Below are positions 55,544-63,547 of a stretch of 64,000 nt of DNA, piece after piece. Location: positions 682,001-746,000 of the forward strand of contig NZ_PEAX01000001.1 of NCBI RefSeq assembly GCF_002807685.1. Reading direction: 5' to 3'. Source of the DNA: Neoalteromonas flava (lineage in GTDB: Bacteria; Pseudomonadota; Gammaproteobacteria; Enterobacterales; Alteromonadaceae). The position numbers were made by a program, and so were the translations under genes. The notes beneath the pieces are model-generated. The model was not told the origin of the DNA. It did not search any database and was given only the letters and a program-made list of their open reading frames with translations. Position 1 is the stretch's first letter; the number at the start of each line of letters is the position of its first letter.

Positions 55544-55560
55544 TCAATTTCCCTTTGGCA

Positions 55561-55674
55561 GCTAACTTCCCACTAAGGGGCGATAACACATGGGCTAAAA
55601 TTAGGAACGAAGTGACGCAGCCCATGTGTTAGCGTCCCAGCGAGCGAAGCGAGAGCCTTGAGTGGCTTGTTATG
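55561..55674 (-). repeat. attC recombination site 2
   Basis: On the minus strand it starts CATAACAAGCCACTCAAGG and ends CCCCTTAGTGGGAAGTTAGC. The ends pair (AAC.AGCCACT.AAGG), matching the VCR-like pattern TAACAA...CTCAAG...CCTTAG...GTTA. An inner perfect 12-bp stem AACACATGGGCT (55585-55596) / AGCCCATGTGTT (55619-55630) forms the long hairpin. It overlaps the stop codon of the upstream gene, a typical attC trait. Confidence 0.75.
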
Positions 55675-56194
55675 TCCACTTCTTTGCGTCAGCGAGCAAC
55701 TTTTCATATTTCCAAGCATTTTCAAGAACTTCCTTCCATGCTTTATCTGCCTCAATTATCGCTTTTTTAACTAGTGCATCACTGACCTTTAGATTCATTT
55801 GTTCTACAAGTGTCACCATTTGGGGTAGTTCAGAAACTTTTGCCATTTCTAAAAATATCTCAATTGCCAATTTGATTTTGTCTGGCCTAGATCCAGAGAA
55901 AATACTGAAGTCTTTTACTATTCTGCAGTCGTAGGTATTTATCCCAGTCTCCCATACATTCGGCTGCCACACTGGAGATGTTTTCTTAATCTCATTTGCG
56001 GAAGCCTCAGAGTGACAGATCAAATTGACTATATTCAATCCTTTAACTTCTGACCCAGAATACAGTTTAAAACTACCTCTCATGACGCCATCTAACACCC
56101 ACCCAAAAGGTCCACCAACCTCTACATTGAGCTCTTTGCTTCTAGCTTGGTCTGTGACGTCTTTGAAATTAAACCTTATTTCCCGAAATGCCAT
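55670..56194 (-). CDS. Cassette gene, hypothetical soluble protein
   Basis: 174 residues from ATG 56194 (AAGGAGGAG directly upstream), preferred to the longer frame. No signal peptide. The centre and C-terminus are helical (EIFLEMAKVSELPQMVTL and ADKAWKEVLENAWKYEKLL). I do not recognise a family. Its stop falls inside attC site 2, the layout of an integron cassette. No neighbour suggests function. Confidence 0.55.
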   Translation of the reverse strand: MAFREIRFNFKDVTDQARSKELNVEVGGPFGWVLDGVMRGSFKLYSGSEVKGLNIVNLICHSEASANEIKKTSPVWQPNVWETGINTYDCRIVKDFSIFSGSRPDKIKLAIEIFLEMAKVSELPQMVTLVEQMNLKVSDALVKKAIIEADKAWKEVLENAWKYEKLLADAKKWT

Positions 56195-56680
56195 CTGCTC
56201 CTCCTTGGACATGACAATTTAATATCGACCCATTGGGTCGTTTTTCTACCGTGCTTGTGCTCGTTTTTATCCATAGTGCCACGATTACCAAGTTCCTGAA
56301 AGTCAAAGAATACAACGGATAAATAACAATTCCGCGGATTTCATTGCGGACAAAAACGCGCGATTGGGTCGTTTTCCTGAATATGGGAGCAAACACATGT
56401 TTGAAAAAGTCAGAATAGAATTATTTCTGCTTTGTATCCCTAAGCAGACATTTAAAAGCATTTAACCGGTTACCTTCAATTCGGGATTAAATAACAGCTA
56501 TTTTAGAAATATATGAATGTCAGCTATACGTACACAGCAGATCCTGACTTTCGTCAGGATGACAGGCTGACAGGCTGACAAACGTACCATCCTGACTCTC
56601 GTCAGGATGATGGACTGATAGACGTACTAAGAGCATTCTTTCCACATAACTCTTTTTTTTATGTATTGGGTGAGACCACT
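56195..56680. other. Gene-free region with repeats (right border of the island)
   Basis: 486 bases without a gene. It holds a palindrome CGACCCA T TGGGTCG followed by TTTTT (56226-56245), a second copy of ATTGGGTCGTTTT (56363-56375), and the REP-like palindromes described separately. No attC, attI or promoter to an integrase is seen. Confidence 0.6.
56541..56609. repeat. Two REP-like palindromes, right border of the island
   Basis: 56541-56560: ATCCTGAC / GTCAGGAT with a 4-base loop; 56588-56609: CATCCTGAC / GTCAGGATG with a 4-base loop. Between them a tandem GACAGGCT(2). Same 8-4-8 geometry as at 53884. Confidence 0.6.
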
Positions 56681-57064
56681 TCACTGTTTAGCGTTATCTT
56701 CAGCGATAGCAAATAACTCATGATTCGTGTCTTTACTGATCTTTGCTGCACTCAGCGTTATGCGTTGATTTTGATCGACATTACAAATAACGCGAGATAA
56801 GCCATTATCTTGGTTCCTAGACAACAACCTAACACTCGCCGTCAGTCCGTCATTGTGAAGTCGCCGACTGGCATCGCGTTCCCAATCTACACGCTTGCGA
56901 ACATACACAATCGCATCATTGCCATAAGCTTCACTAGTTGCCTCAACACATATTTCTGACGCCTGTTGTTTGAGTTCACTCTGACTCAGTTTCGCATTAG
57001 CTTGTGCATTAACGCTTACCAATCCGAGAACTAAAAAAAACATAACCGACTTGAATAATTTCAT
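56681..57064 (-). CDS. Secreted hypothetical protein
   Basis: 127 residues with a signal peptide (FFLVLGLVSVNAQANAKL, cleaved after ANA). The mature part is about 104 residues with two Cys (SEICVEA, VICNVD) that could form a disulfide. No family recognised. It diverges from the HxlR regulator gene at 57174. Confidence 0.5.
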   Translation of the reverse strand: MKLFKSVMFFLVLGLVSVNAQANAKLSQSELKQQASEICVEATSEAYGNDAIVYVRKRVDWERDASRRLHNDGLTASVRLLSRNQDNGLSRVICNVDQNQRITLSAAKISKDTNHELFAIAEDNAKQ

Positions 57065-57173
57065 ATTTACTCCGTTAACCCATTGGGTTTCATATTGGAA
57101 CCTTAATTATGGTTGCAAAATGGAACCTGTCAAGTAAAATCAAAAAAATTAATTTTGTGAAAGTGGATATTTC

Positions 57174-57701
57174 ATGCGTTGGGAAGATATCAATACTCAA
57201 ACTTGCTCAATCGCGAAGGCCTCTTCGGTATTCGGTGACCGCTGGACTTTATTAATCATTCGTCAGATGTTTTTTGGTCTTAGGCGTTTTTCAGAGATAC
57301 AAAAATCGTTGGGAATTACGAAGCACCGCTTAACCGACCGATTGAACCGGCTAATTGAAGAGGAGCTTGTGTTCAAGCATTTGTACGATGAAAACTATAA
57401 TCGTTATGAGTACCTCCTTACTGAAAAAGGACTCGATCTTTACCCTGTGCTTATCACGCTAGGTCAATGGGGAGATAAGTGGATGCAGGATGCAGATGGC
57501 CATCCCCTAGAATACATTCACAAAGCGTGTGGAAAGGTTACTCGCCCTCAACTAAGTTGTTCCTGTTGTGGCGAGCCAATGAAGTTAAATGATTTCTCTT
57601 TGCAGCTCGGGCCTGGGTTAAGCGCAAAAAAAGCACGGGGTGAGATATCCGAAGCGGATCAATTGATGTATGAAAAAATTCCCTCCCCAATGAAGAAATA
57701 G
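57174..57701 (+). CDS. HxlR family transcriptional regulator with Cys-rich tail
   Basis: 175 residues. HxlR winged helix (about 10-100): CSIAKASSVFGDRWTLLIIR, LRRFSEIQKSLGITKHRLTDRLNRL, and the wing YNRYEYLLTEKG. The C-terminal tail carries CGKVTRPQLSCSCCGEP, with four Cys that could bind a metal or sense redox. HxlR proteins often respond to stress; the target may be the divergent secreted protein. Confidence 0.8.
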   Translation: MRWEDINTQTCSIAKASSVFGDRWTLLIIRQMFFGLRRFSEIQKSLGITKHRLTDRLNRLIEEELVFKHLYDENYNRYEYLLTEKGLDLYPVLITLGQWGDKWMQDADGHPLEYIHKACGKVTRPQLSCSCCGEPMKLNDFSLQLGPGLSAKKARGEISEADQLMYEKIPSPMKK

Positions 57702-57761
57702 AGTATTTGGCATATAGCAGAACAAAAAAGCTCTGTGATCAATTGTAATTTTCGTTACACT

Positions 57762-57985
57762 TCGAGCCTCAGGTGCTGCGTACGTTTTCGTGCGAGTTAA
57801 ACGGGAAATTGGTGCAAAACCAATGCTGCCCCCGCAACGGTAAGTACTGTCGAAGCCTCGGCTAGCGACAGAAAGTCAGAAAATATGGCTGCTGAGCCTA
57901 ATTTCAAACCACTGTGCATTGCATGGGAAGGTGACTTTTGACATGTGTAAACACATGAATAACGAGCCCGGATACCGGCCTGAAG
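57762..57985 (+). ncRNA. Cobalamin riboswitch
   Basis: Conserved core: GAGTTAAACGGGAAATTGGTG (given in part), B12-box-like TGCTGCCCCCGCAACGGT at 57825-57844 and GAGCCCGGATACCGGCC at 57964-57980. Located upstream of a BtuB-type receptor. Binding of adenosyl- or other cobalamin should lower expression of that gene. Confidence 0.9.
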
Positions 57986-57990
57986 TCGCC

Positions 57991-58015
57991 CGGTCAACCC
58001 GTTGACCGATTTTAT
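57991..58015 (+). terminator. Hairpin of the riboswitch expression platform
   Basis: CGGTCAAC / GTTGACCG with a 2-base loop followed by ATTTTAT. The U-run is weak, so it may be a terminator or control ribosome access to the receptor start. Confidence 0.5.
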
Positions 58016-58057
58016 CCCAGCGCACTCGGGTGGAGTGTATTAGGAACTCAATAATTT

Positions 58058-59977
58058 ATGAAAAACACGTTGTTTAAGGCCAGCGTCAGCTTGGTCCTAG
58101 GGACATGTACGTCCCTTGCTTTATTCGCCAATGATAATTTAGAGCATATTTCAATAGTTGGCGCTCGACACGCAATTCCCATCTCTCAACTGGCAGCCAG
58201 TGTCTACGTTTTGGATGAGACCGCAATTCAACAATCCGGTGAGTTATTTTTAGTGGATTTATTGCGCGGCATGCCGGGTATCAGCATCAGCCGTTCTGGC
58301 AGTATTGGCGGATTGACTGAAGTTCGCTTACGCGGTGCCGAAACTAATCACCTTTTGGTAATGATTGATGGCGTTGTGGTTAATGACGAAAGTCAGGGCG
58401 GATTGTTTGACTTTGCCCACTTGACCACTGATAACATCGCACGCATAGAGCTCTTGTCCGGCGCGCAAAGTGCGCTTTGGGGTAGCGGTGCGGTGGCTGG
58501 CGTATTGAATATTTCCACGCGATCGCAACGCAAAAGCGTGACTCAAATGACTGTGAGTGCGGGTAATCATGGCCAGCGGCATGCGAGCGCATCTCTGACT
58601 CGACAGAGTACAGACGTAAACTGGAATTTCTCCGGATCACACCTAACGACCGACGGCGAAAATGTATCTCGCCAGGGGAATGAAGTTGACGGTTACCGAA
58701 ATTCGAATGCCTCTTTGGGCCTGCAATGGCATCCCACTCAGGAGCATGATATAGCATTTAATCTGCGCTACACCGCATATAAGAATGATTATGATGGGGT
58801 CGATTTTGTGAATACTGGCTTGCCCACTGATGCCGATAATTGGACCGATGGCAAACAATGGTCGGGTAAGCTGAGCTGGCAGTACCGTCCGCATAAAAGC
58901 GCATTGACTCATCATGTAGAAGGACAAATCAGTCATCATCAAAATCATAACTTTACTGGCGGTATCGATGCAGGTGCAAGCGAGGCGGATAAGCTGGGAG
59001 TGCGTTATTATGCCTCATTAAATTTGGTCAATAATACCAGTATCAACGCTGGCTTAGAGCAAGTGCGTGATGACTTCGAGCAAGTCGGTCCGATCACCTT
59101 CGATGATCCTAACCAAACGCAGCAGATTGACACGCGCAGTGTGTTTGCTGACTTCAGTACTGCACTGAATGACAACATCACCTTGACCGCCAGTGGACGT
59201 TGGGACGACAACAGCGACTTTAATGACCAATCCAGCTACCGTTTCGGGCCGAATTGGCAACTCAATGAACATCTGAGCATTTATGCCAGCTATAGCAAAG
59301 CGATTAGAAATCCTACGTTCACTGAAAGGTTTGGCTTTTTCCCTGGCAGTTTTCTGGGTAATCCAGCCTTGGAGCCCGAGCAAGCATTGACGAGCGAGGT
59401 AGGTCTTCGGCTCAGCCAATGGCACCTCGATCAACTGACTTTGAGTTGGTCTGAAAGTCGGTTAAGCGATGAAATCAACGGTTTTGTGTTTGCACCTGAG
59501 CAAGGCATCTTTACAGCTCAAAATAAAATCGCTGAGAGTAACCGCACTGTCGCCGAAGTGAGCCTTACCCACCATTGGAACAGTATCTCGCTGCGCTCAC
59601 ACTACACCTATGTAGACAGTGACGAAGGAGTGCTTTCTGATGGTGTAGAGTGGGAGTTAACAGAGCTCCGCCGGCCTCGTCATACTGCTTCTGTAGCGTT
59701 AGCATACAGCCCACCAAACTCCGCCTGGAATGCATTTATTAAAGCTGACTACACGGGGTCACGCTTTGATCAATTTTTCCCGCCATTTCCGCAGCCCTCG
59801 CAACGAATAGCACTTGCCGCTTATTGGTTGGTTAATACCAATATTAGTTACGAAATCTCTGATTCAGCGTCGATTCAGCTCAGCACGCATAATCTGTTCG
59901 ATGAAGACTACGAAGATATAGTTGGATTTGTGGGCAAAGGCCGCCAGTTCAGAGTGAGCTTGCAGTATTCACTTTAA
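58058..59977 (+). CDS. btuB: BtuB-type TonB-dependent cobalamin receptor
   Basis: 639 residues: signal peptide (ends ALFANDN), TonB box-like LEHISIVGA, plug (DLLRGMPGISISRSGSIGG, VRLRGAETNHLLVMIDGVVVND cut here) and a 22-strand-type barrel ending RQFRVSLQYSL with the terminal aromatic-Leu. Transcribed from a cobalamin riboswitch, so vitamin B12 or cobinamide import is very likely. TAGGA lies near the start. No btuCDF is in the window. Confidence 0.88.
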   Translation: MKNTLFKASVSLVLGTCTSLALFANDNLEHISIVGARHAIPISQLAASVYVLDETAIQQSGELFLVDLLRGMPGISISRSGSIGGLTEVRLRGAETNHLLVMIDGVVVNDESQGGLFDFAHLTTDNIARIELLSGAQSALWGSGAVAGVLNISTRSQRKSVTQMTVSAGNHGQRHASASLTRQSTDVNWNFSGSHLTTDGENVSRQGNEVDGYRNSNASLGLQWHPTQEHDIAFNLRYTAYKNDYDGVDFVNTGLPTDADNWTDGKQWSGKLSWQYRPHKSALTHHVEGQISHHQNHNFTGGIDAGASEADKLGVRYYASLNLVNNTSINAGLEQVRDDFEQVGPITFDDPNQTQQIDTRSVFADFSTALNDNITLTASGRWDDNSDFNDQSSYRFGPNWQLNEHLSIYASYSKAIRNPTFTERFGFFPGSFLGNPALEPEQALTSEVGLRLSQWHLDQLTLSWSESRLSDEINGFVFAPEQGIFTAQNKIAESNRTVAEVSLTHHWNSISLRSHYTYVDSDEGVLSDGVEWELTELRRPRHTASVALAYSPPNSAWNAFIKADYTGSRFDQFFPPFPQPSQRIALAAYWLVNTNISYEISDSASIQLSTHNLFDEDYEDIVGFVGKGRQFRVSLQYSL

Positions 59978-60091
59978 CCCCATTCAGTCGCGTGATATAC
60001 GTATTCTATCGCGCGGCTGGTGAATCCGCTCTAGTCGCTGATATCCAGCTATGCTAGGCTATTGCGCAAAATTACTAAGGAACCCTTAAAC

Positions 60092-60715
60092 ATGAAGAAG
60101 TTGTTTTTAGGCTTATTGTTAGCCACTGTTTTACCGCTGCAGGCGTGTGCACAAGAATTATGGCAGGAAGGCAAGCACTACAGAGTTATCAGTGAAACCG
60201 CGACTGACAAGCCAGTAGTGACCGAATTTTTCTCTTTTTGGTGCCCAGGCTGCTATCGCTTCGAACCCTTAGTCGATCAGATCAAAGCGAAACTACCGGC
60301 TGACACCAAGTTTGATAAAGTGCACGTGAACTTTATGGGCTTCACCGGTCCAGAGACCCAAGAAGAAGCAACTCGCGCTATGATGATTGCGCGAGCAGTT
60401 AAACAGGAAGATAAGTTAAACGCCGCTATTTTTAACTACATTCATCAACAACGCGCCACTATTGCTGGCCGCGACGACTTGCGCAAAATCTTCATAGTGA
60501 ATGGCGTGGATGCTGCGGAATTCGACAAACTCGCTTCTAGTTTCGGCGTTAATAGCATGGTGCAAAAGAACAACAAGCAAATCGAAGCGTTCCGAGAGTA
60601 TGTAACCGGTGTGCCTAACTTTATTGTGAACGGTAAATATCAAGCGACATTTACCCGCGATATGACAGCCGATGATATCGTTGATTTGATTGTTTGGTTA
60701 AGCAAACAAAAGTAA
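60092..60715 (+). CDS. dsbA: DsbA-like thiol:disulfide oxidoreductase, CPGC active site
   Basis: 207 residues from ATG 60092 (AAGGAA upstream). Signal peptide (FLGLLLATVLPLQACAQ). Thioredoxin fold with active site FWCPGCYRFEP (Cys51, Cys54) and cis-Pro GVPNFIVNGKY. E. coli DsbA has CPHC, so the Gly at the third place is unusual and may lower the redox potential. A DsbA role in periplasmic folding is inferred; no dsbB adjacent. A terminator follows. Confidence 0.82.
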   Translation: MKKLFLGLLLATVLPLQACAQELWQEGKHYRVISETATDKPVVTEFFSFWCPGCYRFEPLVDQIKAKLPADTKFDKVHVNFMGFTGPETQEEATRAMMIARAVKQEDKLNAAIFNYIHQQRATIAGRDDLRKIFIVNGVDAAEFDKLASSFGVNSMVQKNNKQIEAFREYVTGVPNFIVNGKYQATFTRDMTADDIVDLIVWLSKQK

Positions 60716-60740
60716 TCCTTGTTTCAGCTTAAGACTTAAA

Positions 60741-60767
60741 AAGCCGCTTAATGAAGCGGCTTTTTTT
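60741..60767. terminator. Bidirectional terminator between dsbA and acr3
   Basis: AAGCCGCTT / AAGCGGC(TT) stem with a 4-base loop followed by seven T, between two convergent genes. Confidence 0.9.
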
Positions 60768-61785
60768 ATTCTGCAAAATAATGTCGCGTCCGATTGGCAA
60801 ACCAGACTAACGAAAGCATTACTGGCACTTCCACTAACACGCCTACTACAGTTGCTAAGGCAGCGCCTGAATTCAGCCCAAACATTCCAATTGCTACAGC
60901 CACTGCTAATTCGAAGAAATTGGATGTACCGATCATACAGGCCGGCGCCGCGATATTGTGCGGTAAACGGAACCGCTTCGCCATAAAGTACGCCAGAGCA
61001 AAAATACCATAGGTCTGTAACAACAACGGGATCGCAATCAAAACGATGGCTTGTGGTTGTTGCAAAATAGTTTGCGATTGGAAACCAAACAACAATACTA
61101 CGGTTGCCAGTAGGCCTAAGATTGACCAAGGTTTCATTAGGGCTAGAAAAGCCTCAACCTTGCCAACTGAAGCGTTCTTTTCGAGCAACTTACGGGTGAT
61201 CGCACCCGCCACCAAAGGGATCAATACGTACAATACTACTGACAACAACAGTGTATTCCACGGCACGGTAATATCACTGATCCCTAGCAGCAAACCTGCG
61301 ATTGGGGCAAATGCAAAGATCATGATGATGTCGTTGATTGAGACTTGTACGAGGGTATAGTTTGCGTCGCCTTTGGTGAGCTGACTCCACACAAATACCA
61401 TCGCCGTGCAGGGTGCGACCCCCAACAATATCATGCCCGCGATATACTCACTGGCAGTTTGCGCGTCAACCCAATCAGCAAACAGAACTTTAAAAAACAA
61501 CCACCCAAGCAAAGCCATAGTAAACGGCTTAATCAGCCAGTTGATCACCAAGGTTAATACTATACCTTTAGGCTTCTTACCCACTTCACGTAACGCAGAA
61601 AAATCCACCTGCACCATCATAGGAAAAATCATCAGCCAAATTAAGCCGGCGACAACTAGATTGACTTGGGCCACCTCCAGCGTCGCAATCTGCTGAAAAA
61701 CGTTGGGTAAAGTATTACCAAGGCCAATTCCGATAAGAATTGCAATCCCGACCCACAGTGAAAGATAGCGCTCAAAAAGTCCCAT
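60766..61785 (-). CDS. acr3: Arsenite efflux transporter Acr3
   Basis: 339 residues, ten hydrophobic segments. The ACR3 family motif [18 protein letters not shown] contains the conserved Cys in TM4, and the N-terminus [19 protein letters not shown] is typical. It exports arsenite. Third gene of the arsR-arsC-acr3 operon, 11 bases after arsC. Confidence 0.9.
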   Translation of the reverse strand: MGLFERYLSLWVGIAILIGIGLGNTLPNVFQQIATLEVAQVNLVVAGLIWLMIFPMMVQVDFSALREVGKKPKGIVLTLVINWLIKPFTMALLGWLFFKVLFADWVDAQTASEYIAGMILLGVAPCTAMVFVWSQLTKGDANYTLVQVSINDIIMIFAFAPIAGLLLGISDITVPWNTLLLSVVLYVLIPLVAGAITRKLLEKNASVGKVEAFLALMKPWSILGLLATVVLLFGFQSQTILQQPQAIVLIAIPLLLQTYGIFALAYFMAKRFRLPHNIAAPACMIGTSNFFELAVAVAIGMFGLNSGAALATVVGVLVEVPVMLSLVWFANRTRHYFAE

Positions 61786-61796
61786 GCAGTTTACCT

Positions 61797-62276
61797 CTAT
61801 TTCTGTACGGCACCGAAGTGACTAAGCGCCTCAGCCAAGACTTGCCCCGTTAGCCCTTGCTCAGCGAGCGCTTTAAGCTGCACTACGCGCTGTTTGATGA
61901 TTGCTATACAGTTACGAAAAGCAGTGGCTATATCATCTTCTGAACCTTGAATTTTCGAGGGATCAGAAAGTCCCCAATGCAACTGCAATGCGTTACCAAA
62001 CCAAACTGGGCAAACCTCCTGTGCTGCTGAATCACACACAGTGATAACCACATCTGGCGCATAATCAGCAAAATCATCCCACGACTGGCTGTGCAAACCA
62101 GTGGTCGCTATGCCAGCCTCATCCAAATACTTTAGTGTTAATGGATGCACTTCACCCACCGGTTGACTACCGGCACTACGCGCGTCCAAATCTGAGCCCG
62201 AGCTAATATGGTTGGTAATCGCTTCAGATAAAATACTGCGACAGCGATTGTGTGTGCATATATATAAAACTTTCAT
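61797..62276 (-). CDS. arsC: Arsenate reductase ArsC, thioredoxin-coupled type
   Basis: 159 residues from ATG 62276 (GGAG just upstream; the longer frame reads into arsR). Low-molecular-weight-phosphatase fold with CTHNRCRS P-loop; Cys7, Cys81 and Cys89 line up with the three catalytic Cys of S. aureus ArsC, so the thioredoxin-coupled mechanism is expected. It reduces arsenate to arsenite for Acr3 export. Confidence 0.88.
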   Translation of the reverse strand: MKVLYICTHNRCRSILSEAITNHISSGSDLDARSAGSQPVGEVHPLTLKYLDEAGIATTGLHSQSWDDFADYAPDVVITVCDSAAQEVCPVWFGNALQLHWGLSDPSKIQGSEDDIATAFRNCIAIIKQRVVQLKALAEQGLTGQVLAEALSHFGAVQK

Positions 62277-62290
62277 TTTAAACTCCGCTC

Positions 62291-62623
62291 TTAGCACATG
62301 CGTTGACTGCTTTTTTGCAGTGCTAGCTGTTGGATCAATGGTTTAATTTCTGCAGTGACCTGTGTCACTGTTTGGGCAAGAATGGCCCCGACCCATTCAG
62401 GCAAGCTGGGTGCGAGACGATAGTAAACCCACTTGCCGCGCCGGACACCCATCACTAAACCCGTACGACGTAATTCAGCTAAATGCCGTGAAATTTTGGG
62501 TTGGTCTAGGTCAAGTACGGACATCAAATCACATACGCAGGCTTCATCTACAGCACGTATAAGGAGAACGCAATACAGGCGTGTAGGCTCAGATAATGCC
62601 TTGAATAAATGCAGTGGTTTCAT
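62291..62623 (-). CDS. arsR: Arsenical repressor ArsR (ArsR/SmtB family)
   Basis: 110 residues with the winged helix (LSEPTRLYCVLLIRA, DLDQPKISRHLAEL) and the arsenite-binding ACVCDL motif (Cys29 and Cys31). It represses the operon in the absence of arsenite or antimonite. ATG 62623 is preferred to TTG 62626. It is the promoter-proximal gene, with an operator-like palindrome just upstream. Confidence 0.92.
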   Translation of the reverse strand: MKPLHLFKALSEPTRLYCVLLIRAVDEACVCDLMSVLDLDQPKISRHLAELRRTGLVMGVRRGKWVYYRLAPSLPEWVGAILAQTVTQVTAEIKPLIQQLALQKSSQRMC

Positions 62624-62636
62624 CAAAACACATTCG

Positions 62637-62658
62637 ATTTTTCATATATGTGAAAAAT
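62637..62658 (-). promoter_or_regulatory. Probable ArsR operator
   Basis: Perfect inverted repeat, arms ATTTTTCA and TGAAAAAT with a 6-base centre, 13 bases upstream of the arsR start and within an AT-rich promoter region. Confidence 0.65.
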
Positions 62659-62790
62659 CATATATAAAAGCTTATAGAACACAAGAAAAAAGTGCTCTTA
62701 TGTCTTACTTTAGGACTAACGGTTGCACTCTCTCAAATTAAGAAAAAGCTTCCCAAGCCTACCGAGGGGAAAAAAGCTGACTATACTTGA

Positions 62791-63546
62791 ATGGTAGTCA
62801 CTGGTGTGAGGTTAGCTGTGCCGCGTTTTTTGCCGTTGTTGCTATTATATTTGGTTCCCTTGTGGGCATGGTCATCGCAATGGTTAGTTGTCACTGAAGA
62901 CGCTCCGCCTTTACAGTATGTGGTTGAAAATGAAGTACGCGGTATCACCACAAAACTAGTCAAAGCCGTCGTCAAGGAAGCCAACCTGAATGCTGAGCTT
63001 AAAGTTTACCCCTGGGCAAGAGCGCTAAATACGACTATCCAGCGCGAGAACACCTTATTATATTCAACCATTCGCACACCTGAGCGCGAAGATGAGCTGA
63101 TATGGATTGGCAAACTTGGGCGCTTCCACTTAAGTTTTATGGCATTGGCAAGTAACCAACAATTCTCCATTCGCACGCCTGCGGAGGCGAAATCTTCAGT
63201 CATTGGCGCGATGCGTCATGATTTCACCCACGAATACTTACGTATGCAAGGATTCGCCGACGAAAACTTGGTTATTCGTAGCTCATTACCTGAATTAATT
63301 GATTTACTGTACAAGGGACTGATCGACTCATTTGTCGTCGATCAGTATTTGATTTGCGACTTGGTTGAACACTACTCACATAGTTGTGATGAGCTGAAAG
63401 TTGCCCTAGCGTTGCCCGAACTATCGGTCGATGTTTATTTAGCAGCTAATCGTCGCTCTGAGCCTGCCGACTTAGCCCGCTTAATTGCTGCGTTCAAAAA
63501 GGTCAAAGCGCGGCCTGAATATCAAGCCGGCTTTTTTGGCGAATAA
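62791..63546 (+). CDS. Periplasmic solute-binding protein, family 3 type
   Basis: 251 residues: signal peptide (FLPLLLLYLVPLWAWS), then VVTEDAPPLQYVVEN, YPWARALNTTIQ, WIGKLGRFHLSFMAL and GAMRHDFTHEYLRMQGF, the SBP_bac_3 fold. Paralogue of the 25293 protein by shared PWARA, WIGK and subdomain order. No permease nearby. The exact start (ATG 62791) is not certain as no clear ribosome binding site is seen. Confidence 0.75.
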   Translation: MVVTGVRLAVPRFLPLLLLYLVPLWAWSSQWLVVTEDAPPLQYVVENEVRGITTKLVKAVVKEANLNAELKVYPWARALNTTIQRENTLLYSTIRTPEREDELIWIGKLGRFHLSFMALASNQQFSIRTPAEAKSSVIGAMRHDFTHEYLRMQGFADENLVIRSSLPELIDLLYKGLIDSFVVDQYLICDLVEHYSHSCDELKVALALPELSVDVYLAANRRSEPADLARLIAAFKKVKARPEYQAGFFGE

Positions 63547-63547
63547 A

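Noticed and set aside
56226-56375. 13-base direct repeats ATTGGGTCGTTTT as insertion target duplications
   Set aside because: No transposase or terminal repeats lie between them, so the repeat is only noted.
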